Below the pieces are notes generated by a model. It ran no database searches, was not told the DNA's origin, and was given only the letters and a program-made list of their open reading frames with translations. The translations under genes were made by a program, and so were the position numbers. A stretch of 64,000 bases of DNA from Colletotrichum lupini (Eukaryota > Ascomycota > Sordariomycetes > Glomerellales > Glomerellaceae): contig NC_064677.1 of NCBI RefSeq assembly GCF_023278565.1, forward strand, positions 6,696,001 through 6,760,000. The letters run 5' to 3'. Shown piece after piece: positions 1 to 12,196 of this stretch. Within the stretch, counting starts at the first letter, position 1. The number at the start of each line of letters is the position of its first letter.

Positions 1-1025
1 TACTACCCTAAGTACGTTAAATATATACCTAATTATAAGGCTATAGTCTAGGGGGTTTAGGAAAGGGTTTAAAAAATTAGGGAGATTAAGGCCTAGGCTA
101 CGCGAGCGTAGGCATAAGCCTTTAAAAGCTAAGTAGCTTATTATAATAGAAAATATACCCTAAAGGAGTTTAATTACGGAGAGGTCGTCGGCCTATTAAC
201 AAAGAATATACGATTTAAAAATAATAAACTAGCGCCGAGATATATTAAAGTAGCGATAGCTAAAAGGGTAGGGAAATAGGCTTACTAAGTATATTTATTA
301 GAGTAGTATTAGAGAATATATAATATTTTCTTAGTTTCCTAGCTTAAGCTATAGGGAAATTACTAAACGGTCGGCGACTAAATAGCGAATCTCCCGGAGT
401 TAGAGGATAAGTAAGACGTTTAGGAAGTTAAAGAAATCGTTACGATATAAAGCGAGGGAGGAAACTTATAATATTTTATTAAATAGGCTAGGTAGCTTAC
501 TAAATATAATACGTAAGAGCTTATTAAGTATTTTAAAAAAGTAGTAGAAGTAGTTAATAGATTCGAACGCTATAAGAAAAGGGTATATATAAAATGGGAT
601 AATAAACGTTAAGTTCGCGGCGAAAGGTTACTAAAAATAAGTTAATTAATAATATACTATAGAACCCTTTTTATCTAGCCTAGCGTAATTTTTAAAAAAA
701 AGATATAGTATTATAACCCTCGGCGATACGTTACTAAGAGATTGCTAAGATTTAGTTACGTAGGGGGAGTAACTTACGTAATACTAGCGGTAGTAGTAGC
801 GGCTCTAGTATATATTTCTAAAGCTTAATAATTAGTAATAGTAGTCCGCTCGGTAGGTAAGAAGTAGGGAGGCTTTATGCGCGTACTTAGCTAACTACTT
901 AGAGTAAGGCCGTTAACTTTATTAATATTATAATAAATAAGAGGGAGGCGGTTAAAGTTACGCAAAGTATTATATATATTAGTAATAATAGTTCGTAGAG
1001 CGTTCGCTACTTAGTTATTATTAGA

Positions 1026-1118
1026 GGCTATAATAAGAGGTATAACGGGAGCTATAATAAGAGGTATAACGGGAGCTATAATAGGAGGTATAACGGGAGC
1101 TATAATAGGAGGCGGAGT
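1026..1118 (+). repeat. 24-bp tandem repeat, about 3.8 copies
   Basis: The unit gctataataagaggtataacggga recurs with A/G variation. Read on the plus strand it gives an octapeptide of the type YN(K/R)RYNGS followed by an Arg/Gly-rich stretch. It is probably a basic low-complexity tail of a former element protein, preserved inside the RIP-mutated block. Confidence 0.65.
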
Positions 1119-3829
1119 AGGAGGCGAAATAGGGGCCGTAACGCTATTATTATTAGCGACGGGTCGGGGACGGGGGACGTTATTTAAAGCGACGCTCTCG
1201 TAGTTTTAATTGAGCTAAGGGACCTTAGTAATATTAATATTCGTAAGGAACTTAGTAACGTCGAACTATTTATTATAACCCGTAGCTTTAACCTTAGTAT
1301 AAGTAATAGCCTCGTTAAGCCGTTATAGAGCCTTTACTTAGAATAGGAGGAGCATAATACTAGCTTTATTAAGATCTAGAGTAATACGACTAAGGGCTAG
1401 GGTACCCTTATTTATACTAAAGAGAGCGTTATAAGTAGGGGTTAGTAAGTTATTAACGTTAAGGTAGTAGCGCTTATTACGACGCTAAGAAAAAGAATTC
1501 TCTAAGTCGCTACCGAGCTTTTTAAATTTAGTATCCTCGCGCTAGGACTTATTAAACTTAAACCTAAAGTCGTCCCGCTCGTTATTATTATTAAGAATAT
1601 AGTTAGTAATAAGAGTACGTTTCTTAATAAGAGTCCGAGTCTCGGGACCGCGGGAAATAGGGGTAGTACTATATATAGTAATAGTATAAGTAAGTACTTT
1701 ATTTATTAAAAACTTAGCGACGCGTTTATAAAAAGTAGAGAAAGTAGGAAACTCCTAAATACGCGTAATAGTAACGCCCTTAAGAGTCTCTTTATAGTAC
1801 TAAGCTAAAGTGTCGAGGTTATTTTATAGAGCAGTCGTACGGTTATTATTACGAAAGTAAGCTAGTTAGAGATAACTAAGGCGAGAAATAATCTTAGTTT
1901 TATTATTAATATTAAAAATACTAGCTTAAGAAGAGAAATCTAAGTTAATAAGAAGAAAATTCGCTAAACGATTATTAATAACTTATTATAATTAAGATTA
2001 ATAAGTTTAAATACTCGCGGTTAGTAGCGAGCTCTTAGAGAGTAGCCTATTTAAAATAGACTTTTTTTACCTTATTACCCGCTAACGGGTTAGTAATATA
2101 AGCAGCTACTTTTTTTTATACGCTAGTAATATAACTAAAGGCATAAAGAACGCGGCCGCGCTTATAGGAGTTAAGGCTACTTTACTCTTTAGTATTATAG
2201 AACTTTATAAGGGTATTCTAAATAAACTAAGCGGCGCTATATAGCTCTTTAAGAACTTAAGAAATATCGTTAGCTAATATTTTAATATCAGATTAGCGAG
2301 GACTCGACGACTTATAATAAAACACTTTTTTTTATTAATTTAATAAATAATATACTTAGTAACGTAAGCGCTAGCGATATAAATAAGCTCGTTAATATTA
2401 CGATATAGACTAGCTAAGTAGCGTATATAGGGAGCACTACTATAGAGATTATAAAAGCTTTTTTTAAGATTATATTTTATATTAAGTATGTCCTAGATGC
2501 GCGAAATAGTAAATATTTTAGTAAATACTTAGCGATAGTATAATAAGAGAGTCGTAATTAAGAAACGATACGGAATTAGAATATTATAAAAAGAAAAGTA
2601 TAGTTATATAAGAAAGAATTTATAAAACGGTTGCCGAATAAAAAGAAGAAAGAAAAAGTAAATATGCGACTAGTAACGGACGAAAAATCTTTTATTATAA
2701 TTAATAGCCTAGTAATAATAATAACCGCGAGGTTAGGCGGGCTCTTATATATTACGACGGTCGGAATACTTTATTACGAATATATATTATTAACTTAGTA
2801 ACTAGTCGGCGCGCTATTACTAAATAATAATAATAAGGTATCCGTTAGATAAGGAGATAGGAGCAATGCCTTATTCTTAAGTAAGAAAGGATATTATTAA
2901 CGCCTTACGGAATTTATTACGAATAACGACGTTAATAGCTTTATTATTAGCGTTAAAAGAAGATATTACGTAATAACTTTAGGGACTAAAGTTATATAAG
3001 GGGGGAGTAATTATAATAAATTCGGGATACGGCTAGCGATAGGACGCTAATAACTTAGCGACTAGTATACGGATCTTATTATAAAAGAACTTTTTAAGAA
3101 GCAGAGCCCTTATAAAGGACTCTATAAGCTTTAGTCTTATAATATACCTATACTTATATTATAGCCTCGCTAGTTAAGTGCTCATAGCCTAATCTCTTAT
3201 ATATATATCGTTTTTAATATCCTTATACTTAAATAGGTAGTCTAAATACCTCTTAGATATTATAATAATAACCCTACGACTACCCGTAGTCGTAGTTCAG
3301 AAGGCCTAACTAATTTCCTTATTTTATTAAGCTAAGCGCTTATAATAAGAAGGATAAGTAATAGGATCGGTAGAGGGCTCGTAGTTATAACGGTTAACTT
3401 ATACTTCGAAGTACTAACGGTCTCTTTTAGTTTTTAACTTAATAGCCTTAGCTACTTACTTATAGTCCTTCTTTTTTATAAATATCTCTCGGAGGTACGT
3501 AGAGCTCGGTAGATTATAGCTACTTACGTCGTAATAAAGGTCGAATTAAAAAGGAACTCCGTTATAGTAATTAAAAGCGCGGCACTTAACGATTATAAAT
3601 CCTTAAGCTTTTATAAAGGAAGTAATATCTACGAGAAGATCTTTATACGTATCGTAGCCGTTAGGATTTTTAACTAGTAATTCGAGAGGTATTACGACGT
3701 TAGTAGTAGCGGCGGTAGCAATAGTAGCGCAGTAGTAGTAGTAGTAGTTTAGTTAAGATTAATTAGTTATAAGTAGGTAGGTAGAAATCTACTAAGTTTA
3801 ATTAACGGTACGTAGTAGAAATAGAAGTA

Positions 3830-3960
3830 GAAGTGGGCAGGTAGTGGAAAAATTTTTGCCACTTGCTAGCACTCGAGGCGGGCTATAGCGGCTGGTAGAA
3901 ATTTTCTAATAGTGGCGTATAGTCAAAATAGCCAAACGATATAGTCAAAATAGCCGGGTT
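3830..3960. other. Unmutated patch with a 15-bp direct repeat and near-palindrome
   Basis: This stretch of about 130 bp retains several CA and TG dinucleotides although its surroundings have almost none. It contains atagtcaaaatagcc twice (3919-3933 and 3941-3955) and a near-palindrome gtggaaaaatttttgccac at about 3843-3861. It could be a terminus of a transposon or a later insertion. No family was recognised. Confidence 0.5.
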
Positions 3961-4270
3961 CTAAATAATTCGGACTATAAAGCTAGCTTTATAAGTAGCC
4001 TCGTTAAGTACTACTCTAGCCTTAAGTAGGCTAAAAAAGCACTAACCGTAAAGTAAGTAGTCGTACTTTACGTAACCGTAATTATTATAATTAATAATAT
4101 ATTAATAAATAAAGGGATCGTTAACTTCGTAATTATTCTCTTTTTATAGTATATTAACGTTAGGAATAGCTTTAATTAGTAGTAGTAGTAGTAGTAGCGA
4201 CGGCGAGGTTAACGAAGTAGTAGTTATAGGTAGGTAAGTAGGTAGGTAGGTAAGTAGGTAGGTAAGTGGG

Positions 4271-7200
4271 TAGGTAAGTGGGTAGGTATGGGTAGCTGGG
4301 CTCCGTGGTCGGAGGCAGGAGCGGCCGCAGCCACACTTAGTGGCGGGATATCGGCAGGTGCTGGCAGAATATCATCGCCCAATAATTACCTTGACGTCGT
4401 TCATCGCGGGCGAGGCTCCGTCAGTACCGAGCATCTGGGGCCCTCCTTCCTGGCAACTGGGAACAAGGCATCTTGGACACCGGACAAAGGTTGGGTAAAA
4501 ATTGGAGTCGTACGTCAAATGGTGACGGGCGAGCAGAAAAAGATCCCAAGAGGAGACGGCTCACATTACGAACTCTCAACGTATCTGCCTCTGTGGACTC
4601 TATTCGCAGGGAACTGCCTTAGCTTCAGTGGATGCATATCAAGAAAAACCCAGTCCACACAGTCCACATATCCTATCCAGCCATCCCCCTTCTCGACGAG
4701 TAGACCGGGATTTCAAAGAGAAAGGGGTGATCCCAGCAGAGACACGTTTTCCATGACCGTTTGTGGGCTCGCAGAAGCGTTGCGTCCACGATACGTACTA
4801 CGCAACCCACCTAGAAATACGATCACGACTATTGACCGAGAAAAGGAAGAGGAGACGCAGAGGCAGGTTTCATGACACAAACGGGAGGGCCTCCGAGTCG
4901 AGCTCAACCTCGATTCGGCGTACCGAGTACTGCTGCTGCTCCCCTCTCCATATTACCCTGGCAAGCAAGAAAGAGGCAGCGAGGCTGTGCTTGCATACAT
5001 ATCGAAAATCGTGGGACTGTGAGGGGGGTAAGCTGTGAGGTGCCGCGATTCAGAGGATCATTTCCCAGGATCTTGCAAATCGCAGGCGTCTTCCCGATTC
5101 CCCGAAGGCATAATACCGAAGGAAACTCAATATTTGACGAGGGGAGATGAGCATGTTCAGTGGGTGGGAACGGCGAGATACATCGCGGTGACAAAAACCC
5201 TCCGAGGGAACTGAATAATGGGCTTTCCATGGTCCTGGCTTCCTGGTCCAACACAACCTGACCGAGCGGATCCAGCAGTCTGGAGTCTGCCGTCCACCGC
5301 GCATGCTGTCATACAAAGTCCACTTGGAGGGGGGAAGGGGTGAAGTCTGGGTGTCTCCTGGAAGTTACTCTTCTTCTTCCAAGAACGAAACAAGTGACGA
5401 TCAGCATCCTTCGAGCCCTTCATCCAACCTTCATTCCAGCAGATAGATGAAACCAACTCGCCGTAACTTCGTAAGCCCAGTACCATCCATGCGTACTGAC
5501 ATCAACTCTGTCCCGCCCAATTCTCTCTACTCGATCTCGGCCGGTCTAGCGTTCAAAGCTGCCCACTCCACCCTTTCGTATATTGAGGAGAACGCGTCCT
5601 CGTTGGCCGACTTCGTGGGCTCACGCCTCGAGATCTCCCGTGGGCTCCCCTCTGTCGGCACCCACTAAGAACCCAGGCATCGTGGCACCCCAACGGTCCA
5701 AGGCTCGCCTCCTACAGGAAGTTAACGTTCATTCCCGCTTGGCACAGGTAATATGGCGCGATGCCCACAAAGCCAAAGGAGCCGGAGAGCGTCTACTCCG
5801 CAGGAGGCCCCCTTCGCACCTTGTGCCTAGGCATTTTGGCCCCCCATCTCTGTGAAGATCCTTGACACCACCTCCTTCTTACCTACGAAGAAAGGGAATG
5901 GGGCAAAATGGAAGTATCCGTATGGAAGACGCCGCATATGCGCTCCGTGGCTGCCGTACCAGAGATCACTTGGGTGATCACCAACGCATGGCCATGGGTG
6001 TGTCGGAAAAGTGACTAGCACGTCAACCACCATAAGTCCGGTCCCCGCCTCTTTTCGCTCTCCTCCTGCAGACATCTCATTACGCATCCACGTTGGTCTC
6101 CTATATCGCTGCTGCCGCTCCTTCTCCTCCTCCTTAGCCTACCTTATACGATGATAGACTCCGCTGGAACGCTTCAGGACAAAACTCGAGTCGTTAGCCC
6201 AAGAGGCAAAATCACTCAGCACGAGATACTCGTTGGCGATGATCAAGCACACAAGAGGGGCGTGTACTCCGTACTCGATACATGAAGATGGGTAGATGCT
6301 CCGCAGAGAGGCTCGTGATATGCAGCTGTGAAGTAGAGAATCCACCACCCGCAGACACGCGAGAGAGCCGGACGGAGTTATCCTTCCACCTTCCAACCTT
6401 CCACCCTCCCCCTATCAGCCACTTTCTGTCATCTGCAGGCCTGTAAGGCCAGTAGAGAGCAGAAAAAAATGTGACAGCCCACAAGGTGCGATCGTGCTCG
6501 CAAATCTTCGCTCGTCAAGAGGGTCCTTCGACCTCGTCTGGGTTTCGGCCCATTGGCCTTTTCCAGTCACAAGTCTCACTGCCGGCCGCGGCATTCGCAG
6601 GATATAGCCTCATCCACTTTTACTTGCCTGCCTGTTTTGCCAATATGCCCTGCCTCCAACTGGCTCGGTCTTTCAGAGGAAGTGGAAGGGGGGTCTCGTT
6701 CAAGTTGAGGGTGGGGGCCAAGAATTCCGATGGCCTCCATCCGTATCCCGTATGCCATCCATACCTCTCTTTCTTTTACCATCGATTCTGGTTTAGTTGT
6801 TCCTCTTCGAATCTCTGCCATGCCTCCTAGGCAGTTGGCAACCAGAGGCAGTCTTGGGAAGAAAGCCTAGATTGTCAAAAGGTCCCATCCCAACGCCCTT
6901 ACATGTCCCCAATTACCGCGGCCGCAGGCGCCACAATCAATGACTCCATGCTTCGAACCTGGAGTCTAGAAGCCTTAGTGTCATGGCAACGTTTACAGGG
7001 CTGGCGACGTAAGGAGTGATTGGCGGGAGATGTAAGGCGCGTGTGTGTCTGTGTGGTGGCATTTCCATACGTTCCAATAGTCAGCAGCCACACGGCAACA
7101 AGCCGAAGCGACGCGGCAGCAGCAAGTTAGCAACCCCAAAGAAGAACCCGGGCCAACGAGACTTTCGCATCCCGTCAACGGCGGATAGCGGGCGGACGGC

Positions 7201-8354
7201 GCGGGCTGAACGGTTCACGTTGTCGGTGGTGAAATTCCAAGCCCAACGTCCTCTGCGCCTGCTGCTGTATTGCTTTCCCAATCCCGTGTGCTGTCTTTCA
7301 AACGTCTCCTCATTCCTTCGAAGGGGAGGATGATGAGGAGGAGGGTAACCGTAATAACCATGACCGGAAACCGTAACACGGCCCGAGATTAGACTGCTCC
7401 CCGTGCTGAGGCAAAGCAAAAAAGGTGTGGTGATTCCCTCACCATGCACGTCCGCGGTTGGTGGCGATCCTCTTGGTCGTCCGTCAAGCCCAGCCTGTTC
7501 CCGTCCCATGAATGGTCACCGTTCTAACGTCGTTTATCCCCCCCCCCCCCCCTTTCCCGCGCCGCTGTGCCGCAGACGCGCCTTTCTAGCCTGGACATTT
7601 TGAAAGATCGACCCGGAAAGGGGTCATACGGCGCTCCGAGCTTTCGTCGTAGGAAGCGGCTACGCGGCTGCGGGTTCCCCTTGACGTGTCCCCTGCGCAG
7701 TGCATCACGGGCCTGCTGCTGCTGCTTGTCGAGCTTGGGTCTGGTTGTCGTTTGGTTTCTTTCTCCGGAGCCCTCCCTTTGGCTGCTTTGCGCGTTTATC
7801 CCAGTTCTTACCGTAGTAGACGTGGGAATGTATGCATATGGGACGTCTGGTCTGGGGTTCAGTCCGAGCCAGCAGCTAATGTTGAATGTCGATCATCCAT
7901 TTCAGTCCAGTCCAGCAGCAGCAGCAGCAGCAGCAACACCTCTCAGGCCGGATGATACCCACCCCCTCCCCTTGAAAGGTAGAGGGAATAAGCAACAAAG
8001 GGCGAGATATTGCTCTCTCTCTCCCGAATTGCCCTACAGCGGACGTGCTCGTACATGCAATCTTTTGGACAGTATTGTTTGCTTCCCGCGGTGCTCCGTG
8101 CCCTGTAAATGCACGCTGCATGCGAGCTGCATCATGCAGCTTGCAATACCCAAGAAACGAAAGTTTTAGCGATCCCGCAACGCGGACGTCACTTCTGTTC
8201 TCGGTAGGGCCATCCGGGGAAAAAGAAACGTCTTCTCAGCCGGAGAGACACTGGAATGTCTCGACTGGAGCGGAGAAACGTCCGGGGTTTGTTCGTTTCG
8301 TAGGCTGCTACTGGGCCATTGTCTCTCTTGCTCACTGTGTCACTATCTCTCTCT
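4271..8354. other. GC-balanced region without a recognisable gene
   Basis: Composition is that of normal unique DNA, but open frames here (the longest about 200 codons, at 4288-4875 and 7567-8169) lack domain signatures, have proline/serine-rich random composition and overlap others on both strands. Pyrimidine-rich runs are common, including a 15-nt C tract at 7538-7552 and a CAG run at about 7912-7936. It may be promoter or untranslated DNA of a gene lost in the RIP block, or contain a non-coding transcript. Confidence 0.5.
7912..7936 (+). repeat. CAG trinucleotide microsatellite
   Basis: About eight consecutive CAG units, ending in CAACA. It is not inside a supported coding sequence. Confidence 0.8.
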
Positions 8355-9135
8355 AAGTACCTTGTTATTAAAGAAAGTTAATTCTTTCTAAGTTATAAGT
8401 ATAAGAATATAGATTTAATAAAATAGTATAATACTTACTTAGTACTTAAATTAAAATACTTTTTTAAGCTTATTATAAAATAATAATAATTATATTACTA
8501 ACTACTTATTATTAAGGTTTATAATTAGTATTATAATTTTAATTATAATAGTTTTATTTATAATAAGTAAAAAGTCTAATTATAAGTCCCTTGAAAACCT
8601 CTTTTTAAGGGCTATAAGAGCCTCCGAATTAAGTTAAAATACTTATTGAAATATTAATAACTAAACTAACCCTATAATAACGGCCTTAATAAAAAAACTA
8701 AAAAATAAACTAAAAAATAAACTAAAAAATAAACTAAAAAATAATATTAAAATCCTTATTAACGTTAAGTATAATTTATCAAGTATAATAACGTAGCTAT
8801 AGAGTATTAATAATATATTTTATATTAAAAAGATTATTATTAATATTAATAAAATAAATAAGGCCGTATTAATATAATACCTCGGCTTTTTTTTATAGCT
8901 CGAGGATTATAACTTTAAATAATATTAAAAATTTATTAAAAAGCTTTTTTAAATACTTTAGTATATTTATTATTATTTTTATAATAATAAGACTCTTAGT
9001 ACTTATATATAAGTATAAGTTATTTATTTTTAAATAGTAATATTAGCTTATTAATAAGCTATTAAAACTATAATTCTAACGATTTCTTAATAAAGGAGAG
9101 GGTAGAATAGAGGAAAGGATAAGTAAGAAAAGGGT
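8355..9135. repeat. AT-rich RIP-like island
   Basis: A block of about 780 bp with sharp edges, dominated by TA steps and with few CA/TG, between GC-balanced flanks. It holds a 12-bp tandem repeat (aaaaaataaact, about four copies, 8691-8743). No coding remnant was recognised. A 15-bp sequence gtcactatctctctc occurs at 8339-8353 on the left and again at 9229-9243 on the right. Confidence 0.65.
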
Positions 9136-12100
9136 TAAGGTTAAACAGTGCGGAATTCGAGGGCAGGGTAGCGTCTACATGTACTGCGGCAATCCTCTAG
9201 TAATGCAAAACGATGGAGTTAAACAGTGGTCACTATCTCTCTCGGTCTCTGTTCCTCTGCTTCTGCCAACAAACTTGCAAGACAGAGCCAGCGATCATGG
9301 GGTTGTGGTGGGATGGCCAAGGACGATATACATGGGTTTCCGCAGGATGTCTCGCTACCATGAAGCGAAGAAGGGGCCAAACCGCTCCCTCGTGGGCGCG
9401 GACGTTCTAGCTGCCGTTGTGGCTGGCCCTTGGAAGCTCACCAGTCTCGACTAGAAGCCGTAGCTACTTCGCGCGGCTTGAGACACCGCGTTTAGAAGAG
9501 CTGAATTGCCTTTCTTCGCCTGAACCCTACGTTCAAAGTAGATCGATTCCAGCCTAGCTCTCTTCTTCTTTCAATGACCGGTTTGGTCCTAATCCTTCAG
9601 AAGAACGCCAGTACGGCTATCGTTTGACCGCAACGGGGGGGGCGGGGACCACGGAATGTCGACGTTCCCCTTGCTCATCAGCTCATAAGACAGTTACTCG
9701 TTAGTTCTTGACGAGCTAAGACAACACCGAAAGAATCAACCAAGCCCGTTTCTCTGTCCCCCCAGAAACCTAATCTCCAAAGCCCGAGAGACGAGATGCG
9801 ATACCGTAGCACTAATCTAGATCGCGATCACGAACGATGTGATAAATCTGGCCGTAGCCCCTCCGAAAGCGGTAGCCTCGTGCCTTGATAGCCAAAGCAA
9901 AGCAAGTGCAATGTAAAACCCCCTTGTCTGACCTTGAACTTTTGAGGTACCATTCATCGGAGGACTATCCCAAGTTAGACTACCACTTCGTCAGCTCTGT
10001 CCTTCCAAAGTGTCTCAAAGTCGTTGACAACACGGCAACAATAGAGTGTGAAAGAAAAAAAGAACAAACCTGCCCGCTCGCTGAGCTTCCCGAAGTCCCG
10101 CCCGCGCCTGCTTCGCCCTGGTCCTGCTGCTTGCGCTGGACGAGCGGAGGAGAAGTGCTTGTTTCTTCTTTTCGGGGCTTTTCAAGGTCCAAAAAGCCAA
10201 GCTGCGTCTCTCTCCCGCAGACGGAGTCTCTCTGTGCCCGGTGCTTTCATGATTTTCTCGGTTCCCCGGTATGCAAGATGGGCTTGCTGGGGGTCTCAGG
10301 CAGGTCGCCGATGGTTGATGTGGGCGTAAGGGGGTGCGTAAAGGTGCGGGTGGCAGTAAGCGAAGATGAGAAAAAGCAATTATATCAAGAAAACACCAAG
10401 CCTAAACCGCACTGGCCCCAACATCATGAGCTGATGAACGAACCATACACGGGTAGAATCCGGGTTCGGCTTGTGTCCCGATACCATGTCACCGTGAACA
10501 AAACCCCCCCGGCGCGTGGGCAAGTGGAGAGCACAAAGACACCGAGGGCAGAGGAGAGAGAGAGAGGGCATTCGGAAAAGCAAAAGCTCATATCTAGATC
10601 CGGAACACTCCCCTAAACCACCCGCAGAATCAGCACTCAGAGCGATGACGGCGATGATATCGGCCATCAACAGCAGGGAGTACTCCCCTCCATATCCGTC
10701 CCGCCTGTCGTTGGAAAGAATGAGTCGGTGAAGCTAATGCAGCAAATGCCCGCAATCACGTACGTCGTCCATCATGTCTGTCTCAGCGCCATGATGACCG
10801 CGCATCGATGATCAGCAAACGTACTCAAGCGCGGCCCCCTCTGCCTCCTGTGCTCCTCTTAGGCTCCTCCCCCGTTTCCCTCCGTGCCTCCTCCCACACC
10901 CCGTCCCCCGTGGCCGCCGTGCCGCTCCCCTTCCCCCTCACATATCACATAACCCCTACTGATCCTCCTCACAGCGCATCGCCTAGCGTGGGATAGACAC
11001 TCTGGCCAGCAAGAAGAACGCACGCTTATGCGGATGCGGACCGGTGTCCTCTGAGACATGCAGGCCGGTAAAGACCCGGCACTCGGGCAACACCCCCTTC
11101 AATCCCTCCCTCTATCGCATCACGGACGTCTCATTGAAACATCACCAAACTTCCTCTGTCATCGAAAGTGATGAGATCATCATAACGGCCGGTTTTGTAG
11201 GACGGGTTCTTCGTTATCAAGTGAGTTGCAATAAACTCTGCGCTATTATCCAGGGGAGGGGGGAGGGGAGGTCTCAGGCTCTCAGAGACGGCATGCTTAC
11301 CAAAGGCTTACAACGAACGTCGAAAAGCAAACATTGTTCAATATTTCTTGCTATTCCGCCGTTTGTTGTCTCGGGCTCTCGGTCTCGCTTAGAGAATCTA
11401 CGGGGCGGCATATCATCGGCATATCATCGATTACGAGTCAAAGGAGACAACATGGCGTAAAGGTAGAATCTCGAAGCGATCTGGAATGTGAATTGTCTTG
11501 CGCGAAATATGACACGGCTGGCCGTTCTGGCCACGCCGCTCTGGTCAACCCCAGATGTCTTGAAGTTCTTCCTGTGTGAAACGAGACTAAACCAGAACAG
11601 CATGCTTGAATGCCACGGGGACCATATACGGTTATAGTAAGTTATTCGTCAACGTGTCATTCATGTTGGCAACTATTGACGCGCGGGTAACATCATATGC
11701 ATGCGGTATCCAATACAACGAGATCAGTCATTCTATAGTTCACAACGTCATTGTACGAGAAGACCAAAACATAGTATGTGAAAAGATGAATATTTGTCTC
11801 GTCCGTGATAAAACTACACCTGCAAAGCCCTTATGCAACATGTACAGGTAACCAATAAAGCAATCTACCAAACGCCGTGGCAACGTCTGCATCGAAAATG
11901 AAACCCCAGCCGAGTCCGGCAACACCGTACCGTTCCAATCCAACACCTCCAAAATCCATCTTCATGAGTGTGAAAGTCAAGAGTCCCGTCTGATCATCAC
12001 CGGGACTCAGGATTGCTGTGTATAGACACCCACAATTACCTCCATCGGAAGATATCCTTCAACTTTTTTCGGTGCCGCCAGAACAAAAGAGAGTGATAAA

Positions 12101-12196
12101 TGAGCAACGACAATAACAACCAATGAATGACCCGTGTGCATGCTATGGTATCTTCGCCACCCAACGCTCTTGTATGCCAATTGAAAAGAAATGATC
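9136..12196. other. Gene-free GC-balanced interval downstream of the NIMA kinase
   Basis: About 3 kb with no supported gene. The longest frame (9885-10616) has no ATG start and no domain-like sequence. The right end should contain the 3' UTR of the minus-strand kinase. I see no tRNA or rRNA signature. Confidence 0.5.

Larger units (their letters stand above)
1..4270. repeat. RIP-degraded AT-rich repeat block (left edge open)
   Basis: The block is AT-rich, dense in TA, almost free of CA and TG, yet keeps many CG dinucleotides. That pattern is typical of RIP acting at CpA in filamentous ascomycetes rather than of general deamination at CpG. No open frame of useful length survives. Between about 1100 and 1800 the plus strand reads as protein-like sequence broken by TAA/TAG codons, suggesting a mutated element ORF, but I could not assign a family. 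The block continues beyond the window start. It ends in tagg/taag short repeats at about 4230-4290, where base composition changes abruptly. Confidence 0.8.

Noticed and set aside
1021..1120. CRISPR-like array
   Set aside because: Direct tandem 24-bp units without spacers, in a eukaryotic RIP block.
4288..4875. 195-codon open frame with ATG
   Set aside because: No domain-like sequence, random-like composition, begins at the edge of the short tandem repeats and overlaps other frames; not annotated as a gene.
7567..8169. 200-codon open frame
   Set aside because: Includes microsatellite and C-tract neighbourhood, no recognisable protein pattern, competing frames on both strands.
9885..10616. 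243-codon open frame
   Set aside because: Starts with TTG, not ATG, and has no conserved pattern.
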